Positions 60,385-64,000 of a stretch of DNA of 64,000 nt are shown here, piece by piece (the first letter of the stretch is position 1; every line of letters begins with the position of its first letter). This DNA is from Chitinophagaceae bacterium PMP191F (GTDB taxonomy: Bacteria; Bacteroidota; Bacteroidia; Chitinophagales; Chitinophagaceae). The position numbers were made by a program, and so were the translations under genes. Location of the stretch: NCBI GenBank assembly GCA_001302245.1, contig LGYU01000003.1, forward strand, positions 62,001 to 126,000, in the 5' to 3' direction. The notes below the pieces were generated by a model. The model was given only the letters and a program-made list of their open reading frames with translations, did not search any database and was not told the DNA's origin.

Positions 60385-61236
60385 TTAGTTACTCCACATA
60401 CCCCAGTATTCATAGAAATCTTTATCGTCTTTAAGCGTGTAGGTTTGCGACTTACCATCTCTCTGTAAAGTCAGCACCACTTCTTTACCCGGAGGCTTAT
60501 TCAACCCAATATACACCAACCCGCGCTCACTGGTTTTTGCAATGACTTTGGAATCGTATAGAATTTCAACATCTTTTGCGGGAGTTTGAAAATTTTTATC
60601 CCCGGCAATATGGGCTATAAATACTACCGGGTATTGAAAGCCAGAAAGATCAGGGGTGATGATGGTTCCGCCAAGTTCATCTTCTATTTTACCAAATCCC
60701 AGCTTTTTTCTTTCCCTGTCGACCACTTTCACGTCTTTTACAGGATACAGGAAATTATTACCTAATGGATCTGCACCGGTCTGTAACCCGTATACCTGGA
60801 ATTTTCCCTGTCTGAACAGCAGCCGGTCTACAAAACGTGCATAATCAAGATTGGTGATCTGTTTAGACTGGTAAGCCTTGTCAATATATGCTGCATATTT
60901 TATCTGGGCAGGTAGTTCGGCATGCTGAATTACAAAATAGTAAGCACTGCTTGCTTTGGCCGATGTTGTTTTACTATCCAGCCAGCCATATTGATCCAGT
61001 AACGGAAATATTTCCGCCTGATTGACAGAATCTATATACCGTACGGAATCCCGCAACATCTTATACTCAGGACTTCCGGGTTTGGCTTTGGCAAACTTTT
61101 CCCGTATGCCCTGGTCAAGATCGTATATACGCTCCAGCTTTTTGGTGATATCTTTTTTATCTGCAGTATGCTGTGCATGCAGGTCAGTAACCAGTAATAC
61201 CAGCAATATGCCAGGCAGCGCGGACTTATATTTCAT
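60385..61236 (-). CDS. DUF6624 exported protein
   Basis: A 283-residue protein with a signal peptide (ends DLHAQH). The DUF6624 block is seen: IDSVNQAEIFPLLDQYGWLD, then AYYFVIQHAELPAQIKYAAY and LDYARFVDRLLFRQGKFQVY, YGLQTGADPLGNN. The C-terminal part (about 165-283) looks like a beta-rich domain (AKDVEILYDSKVIAKTSERG). Function unknown. Last gene of an operon with the efflux genes (28-bp gap to TolC). Confidence 0.85.
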   Translation of the reverse strand: MKYKSALPGILLVLLVTDLHAQHTADKKDITKKLERIYDLDQGIREKFAKAKPGSPEYKMLRDSVRYIDSVNQAEIFPLLDQYGWLDSKTTSAKASSAYYFVIQHAELPAQIKYAAYIDKAYQSKQITNLDYARFVDRLLFRQGKFQVYGLQTGADPLGNNFLYPVKDVKVVDRERKKLGFGKIEDELGGTIITPDLSGFQYPVVFIAHIAGDKNFQTPAKDVEILYDSKVIAKTSERGLVYIGLNKPPGKEVVLTLQRDGKSQTYTLKDDKDFYEYWGMWSN

Positions 61237-61264
61237 TTTTATCTGAAATTGATTTTTTTTATTA

Positions 61265-62605
61265 CTACCATAACAATTTACCCTGGTAGTAATCCAGTAT
61301 TTTAATGCGGAACAGGTAGTTGTACCGCGCTGTAATAAGGTTTACATTGGCACGGTCTACGTTGTTCTTGGCTATCATATAGTCTACCGAAGTAGCAGCG
61401 CCTTCATTAAAACGAACTTCTGCAGCGTGGAATGATTCTGTAAATGCGCTTACCTGTTCTACCGCAGCCTTGTAGGTTTCCAGCGCAGCGGTCATATTGA
61501 AATAATTCTCTTCAATAGACTGTTTGATCTGGGTCAGTGTTGTTTTTTGTGCAAACTCAGCTCTTTTGAATTCGTTTTTTGACAGTTTTAACTGGTTGCG
61601 GGCATAGAAATTATTCAGGATGGGAATATATACATTGAAACCAAAATAAGTACCATAGTTATTCTTGATCTGGTCAAAATATTTGATCTTTTGTGCATTG
61701 GCATCAGCAGCCAGGCTTGAATAGTTATCTGATACACCACCATTTAAACTAAGTGTGGGCCACAGGCTGCCACGATTGGCTTTTACAGCCTGCGCAGCAC
61801 TTTGTTTTCTCAGATCAACTGCTTTTATCTGTGCCAGTTCTGTCAGTGCCACATCATAAATATTATCTACAGTAGCTGAATACTGCATGGAAAACTCTGC
61901 CGGATTTACCGGTATCAGCTTCATATTCTTGTTATAGGGAACATTCATCAGTTGCGCAAGTGACAGCTTGGAAGCGTTTAAAGCATTGCGGGCGCTGGTA
62001 ACGCTGATATTATCGGTGGCCAGTTGTCCTTTCAGGTCGTACAATTGTGAAGGACTTACAGCGCCTTCATTATTCATTACATTCATACGCTCTACCTGTT
62101 TGCTGCTTACCACATACTGTTTTTCTGCCTGTGCCAGCAATTCTTCGTTGTTCAATACCTGCAGATAGGCCAGCATTACCGACAACGTTGTTACATCTTT
62201 GGCCTGCTGCCATTCCATTTTACTGGCGTCGTATGACAATGAGGCTCTTTTCAGCGAGTGAAGCAAACGGAAACCGTTGAAAATGGTAACCTCAGAAGAC
62301 AACCTGTAGTTGGCACTGGTAATGTTGTTGTTTACATACGCATTGGAAAAGGGATCAATATTACGTCCCTGGCTGAAAGTATGTCCTACATTACCGGTAA
62401 CGGTTGGAAAAAGATTACCTACAGCCTGGTTATGGTCAACCGACGTGCCCTGCATCTGAAAATAACGCTGCATTACATCGCTATTATTCGCAATGGCAGC
62501 ATCCACGCACTGCTGAAGGCTATATATTACCGAATCGCCCTGGCTACTGGCCTGCCCGTACCACAGTATGCACAAAAAAGTAACAAATAACTTACTAGCC
62601 CGCAT
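61265..62605 (-). CDS. TolC-family outer-membrane efflux protein
   Basis: A 446-residue TolC-like protein with an N-terminal signal (ends GQASSQ). It shows the two halves of the family with long coiled-coil helices: SLQQCVDAAIANNSDVMQRY, GRNIDPFSNAYVNNNITSAN, LLAQAEKQYVVSSKQVERMN, and in the second half ELAQIKAVDLRKQSAAQAVK, EAAEVRFNEG-type HAAEVRFNEGAATSVDYMIA. It forms the outer-membrane channel of a tripartite pump. Operon: permease, ATPase, TolC, DUF6624. The periplasmic adaptor is not visible in the window. Confidence 0.93.
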   Translation of the reverse strand: MRASKLFVTFLCILWYGQASSQGDSVIYSLQQCVDAAIANNSDVMQRYFQMQGTSVDHNQAVGNLFPTVTGNVGHTFSQGRNIDPFSNAYVNNNITSANYRLSSEVTIFNGFRLLHSLKRASLSYDASKMEWQQAKDVTTLSVMLAYLQVLNNEELLAQAEKQYVVSSKQVERMNVMNNEGAVSPSQLYDLKGQLATDNISVTSARNALNASKLSLAQLMNVPYNKNMKLIPVNPAEFSMQYSATVDNIYDVALTELAQIKAVDLRKQSAAQAVKANRGSLWPTLSLNGGVSDNYSSLAADANAQKIKYFDQIKNNYGTYFGFNVYIPILNNFYARNQLKLSKNEFKRAEFAQKTTLTQIKQSIEENYFNMTAALETYKAAVEQVSAFTESFHAAEVRFNEGAATSVDYMIAKNNVDRANVNLITARYNYLFRIKILDYYQGKLLW

Positions 62606-62639
62606 AAATATTCCTCTTTAAAAATGATGATGGTATCTG

Positions 62640-63305
62640 TTATTGTTTTTCAATCCTGCCATCCAATAGTTCAATGATTCGTGAACCATAGGTAGCATTT
62701 TTTTCAGAATGGGTTACCTGTATAATGGTTACACCATCCTGGTTAAGCTGTTTGAATAATTGCATGATCTCTTCGCCCTGTTTGGAATTGAGATTTCCTG
62801 TAGGCTCATCTGCCAGTAATAATTGCGGGCGTGCAATCAGTGCACGCGCAATACCTACCAACTGTTGCTGACCACCGGAAAGCTGTGAAGGGAACAGGTC
62901 TTTTTTGCCAACAATCTGGAACCTGTCCAGGATATCGGCCACCATGGCTTTACGTTCAGAGGTTTTTACATTCTGGTAAATAAGTGGTGTTTCGATATTT
63001 TCATACACGGTCAGCTCATCAATAAGGTGATATGCCTGGAACACAAAACCGATATGCTGTTTGTATAACTGTGACCGTTGTTTTTCTTTCAGGGTATGTA
63101 CCGGTTGGTCAAGAAAGAAATACTCACCTTCAGAAGCATCGTCCAGCATACCCAGTATATGCAGCAGGGTAGATTTTCCGGAACCGGAAGGTCCCATAAT
63201 AGATACAAATTCGCCGGTGTTGATGGTAAGGTTAATGTCTTTCAGAATAAACGTAGGTTTACCTCCTACATTGACCCATTTTGAAATGTGCTTCAGTTCT
63301 ATCAT
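62640..63305 (-). CDS. ABC transporter ATPase (MacB/LolD type)
   Basis: A 221-residue ATPase: Walker A GPSGSGKST (38-46), signature LSGGQQQLVGIARAL, Walker B LLLADEPTGNLNSKQG, His in VTHSEKNATYGSRI. The LNSKQG form is typical of the MacB/LolD/FtsE-like group that works with FtsX-type permeases, as found upstream. Exports an unknown substrate together with the TolC protein. Confidence 0.95.
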   Translation of the reverse strand: MIELKHISKWVNVGGKPTFILKDINLTINTGEFVSIMGPSGSGKSTLLHILGMLDDASEGEYFFLDQPVHTLKEKQRSQLYKQHIGFVFQAYHLIDELTVYENIETPLIYQNVKTSERKAMVADILDRFQIVGKKDLFPSQLSGGQQQLVGIARALIARPQLLLADEPTGNLNSKQGEEIMQLFKQLNQDGVTIIQVTHSEKNATYGSRIIELLDGRIEKQ

Positions 63306-63432
63306 GACGCTGTGTTAAAATATTTTAAATGCCCCTAAGATATATGTTCTGCTTATCAAAGTCGATTTTTGCTGCACGATGTTTCATAAAAAGTAATAAT
63401 GCATAAATGTTATTCCTGTTACGGCTTATACG

Positions 63433-64000
63433 CTATTCGCTCCGCAATGATTTTACCGGGTTGTCCATAGCCGATCTTATTACTTTGAAAGCCATGACAA
63501 GTATGGCAATCAGTAACATGATACTGCCACACAGGGCAAATATCCACCAACTGATGGCTGCACGATAGGCAAACCCCTGCAACCATTGATGCATAGCCCA
63601 CCAGGCCAGGGGTATTGCTATTACAAAAGCCAGCAGTACCAGTTTTACAAAGTCTTTTGACAGCAATGTTACCAGTTGGGTTACAGTGGCACCCAGCACT
63701 TTTCGTACACCTATTTCTTTTACACGCTGGTTGGTGGTATAAATAACCAGTCCCAGTAAACCAAGACAACTGATCACCACAGCCAGTCCTGATGCCCATG
63801 TCAGCAGACGTACTGTTTGCTGTTCGGTTTTATAGAAAGAAGCGATGCGCTCATCCAGGAATTTATAGCTGAAATCACCAGCAGGGTATATTTCTTTCCA
63901 TGCCGTTTCAATACGCTTCAGTGTGTTTTTCCAATTGTCAGCATCATTTCCCCGCGGCTGTAATGCCACATGAAAAACATTGTGAAAGTTGCCCGTACTG
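63433..64000 (-). CDS. FtsX/MacB-type ABC permease, N-terminus outside window
   Basis: The frame is open to the right edge; the visible 189 C-terminal residues end with the FtsX domain: membrane helices VRLLTWASGLAVVISCLGLL, KLVLLAFVIAIPLAWWAM and IFALCGSIMLLIAILVMAF, motifs TNQRVKEIGVRKVLGATVTQ and the terminal NPVKSLRSE. The periplasmic part KRIETAWKEIYPAGDFSYKF precedes. Full-length relatives have about 800 residues with two FtsX domains. An internal GTG at 63969 is not a true start. Gap to the ATPase gene: 127 bp. Confidence 0.92.
   Translation of the reverse strand, partial: STGNFHNVFHVALQPRGNDADNWKNTLKRIETAWKEIYPAGDFSYKFLDERIASFYKTEQQTVRLLTWASGLAVVISCLGLLGLVIYTTNQRVKEIGVRKVLGATVTQLVTLLSKDFVKLVLLAFVIAIPLAWWAMHQWLQGFAYRAAISWWIFALCGSIMLLIAILVMAFKVIRSAMDNPVKSLRSE

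Noticed and set aside
63433-63969. Permease as a short complete gene from the GTG at 63969
   Set aside because: The frame stays open to the window edge with permease-like residues (NFHNVHMALQP), so the gene is cut, not short.

Overview
The window is chromosomal DNA of a Bacteroidota bacterium, most likely family Chitinophagaceae (Chitinophaga/Filimonas-like). Evidence: promoters of the Bacteroidota type (TTG or TTTG, about 20 bp, then TAnnTTTG), absence of strong Shine-Dalgarno sequences, a type IX secretion (T9SS) C-terminal sorting domain, a TonB-dependent receptor with a carboxypeptidase-regulatory N-terminus, TPR-sensor histidine kinases of the NarL/HisKA_3 type, and families typical of the phylum (DUF3078, DUF6624, YqgE, LytTR membrane regulators). 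I found no rRNA, tRNA, CRISPR array, prophage or insertion sequence.

Layout. 0-1.1 kb: a repeat-rich lipoprotein cut by the left edge. 1.1-13 kb: signalling. Two recently duplicated TPR histidine kinases flank one response regulator; a third TPR kinase with its own regulator, in the opposite order, lies divergent from an outer-membrane barrel and a lipoprotein. Then a DUF4236 protein. 13.3-17 kb: an ArsR/SRPBCC pair with a well-defined promoter and two operators, a small membrane protein that looks like a haem-free C-terminal piece of cytochrome oxidase subunit I, a Tat-exported HisC-like aminotransferase, and MepB. 17-23 kb: an intradiol-dioxygenase-like lipoprotein, a membrane-bound LytTR regulator, a Crp/Fnr regulator divergent from an atypical SDR, YqgE and a second atypical SDR. 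23-28 kb: a response regulator/PAS kinase pair, a PhyH oxygenase, a DHFR-like reductase and a pepsin-fold protein in which both expected catalytic Asp positions are His. 28-33 kb: trehalose synthesis from alpha-glucan (TreZ-TreY) behind a GlxA-type regulator. 33-45 kb: mostly small or single enzymes and regulators (cupin, DUF2752/TM2 overlap, DUF2071, VOC, GNAT, polyprenyl synthase, TonB receptor, pirin, one-domain asparaginase, AraC). 45-57 kb: housekeeping (TlpA-like thioredoxin, membrane MutS-like ATPase, aspartate kinase divergent from fructose-1,6-bisphosphatase, CAP protein, ABC ATPase, YfiT, a four-helix-bundle gene with inverted flanks, NUDIX, DUF3078). 57-64 kb: a T9SS-secreted Ig-like protein and an efflux operon (FtsX/MacB-type permease, ATPase, TolC, DUF6624) running off the right edge.

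The most unusual items are the haem-ligand-free COX1 fragment, the Asp-to-His pepsin-fold protein, the duplicated kinase cassette with a divergent microprotein (intact in one copy, decayed in the other), the paired ArsR operators, the degenerate heptamer arrays and related intergenic repeats at 53-60 kb, and the inverted-repeat-flanked four-helix-bundle gene. I did not find one clear multi-gene system that I would call new; the candidates above are stated with what would refute them.
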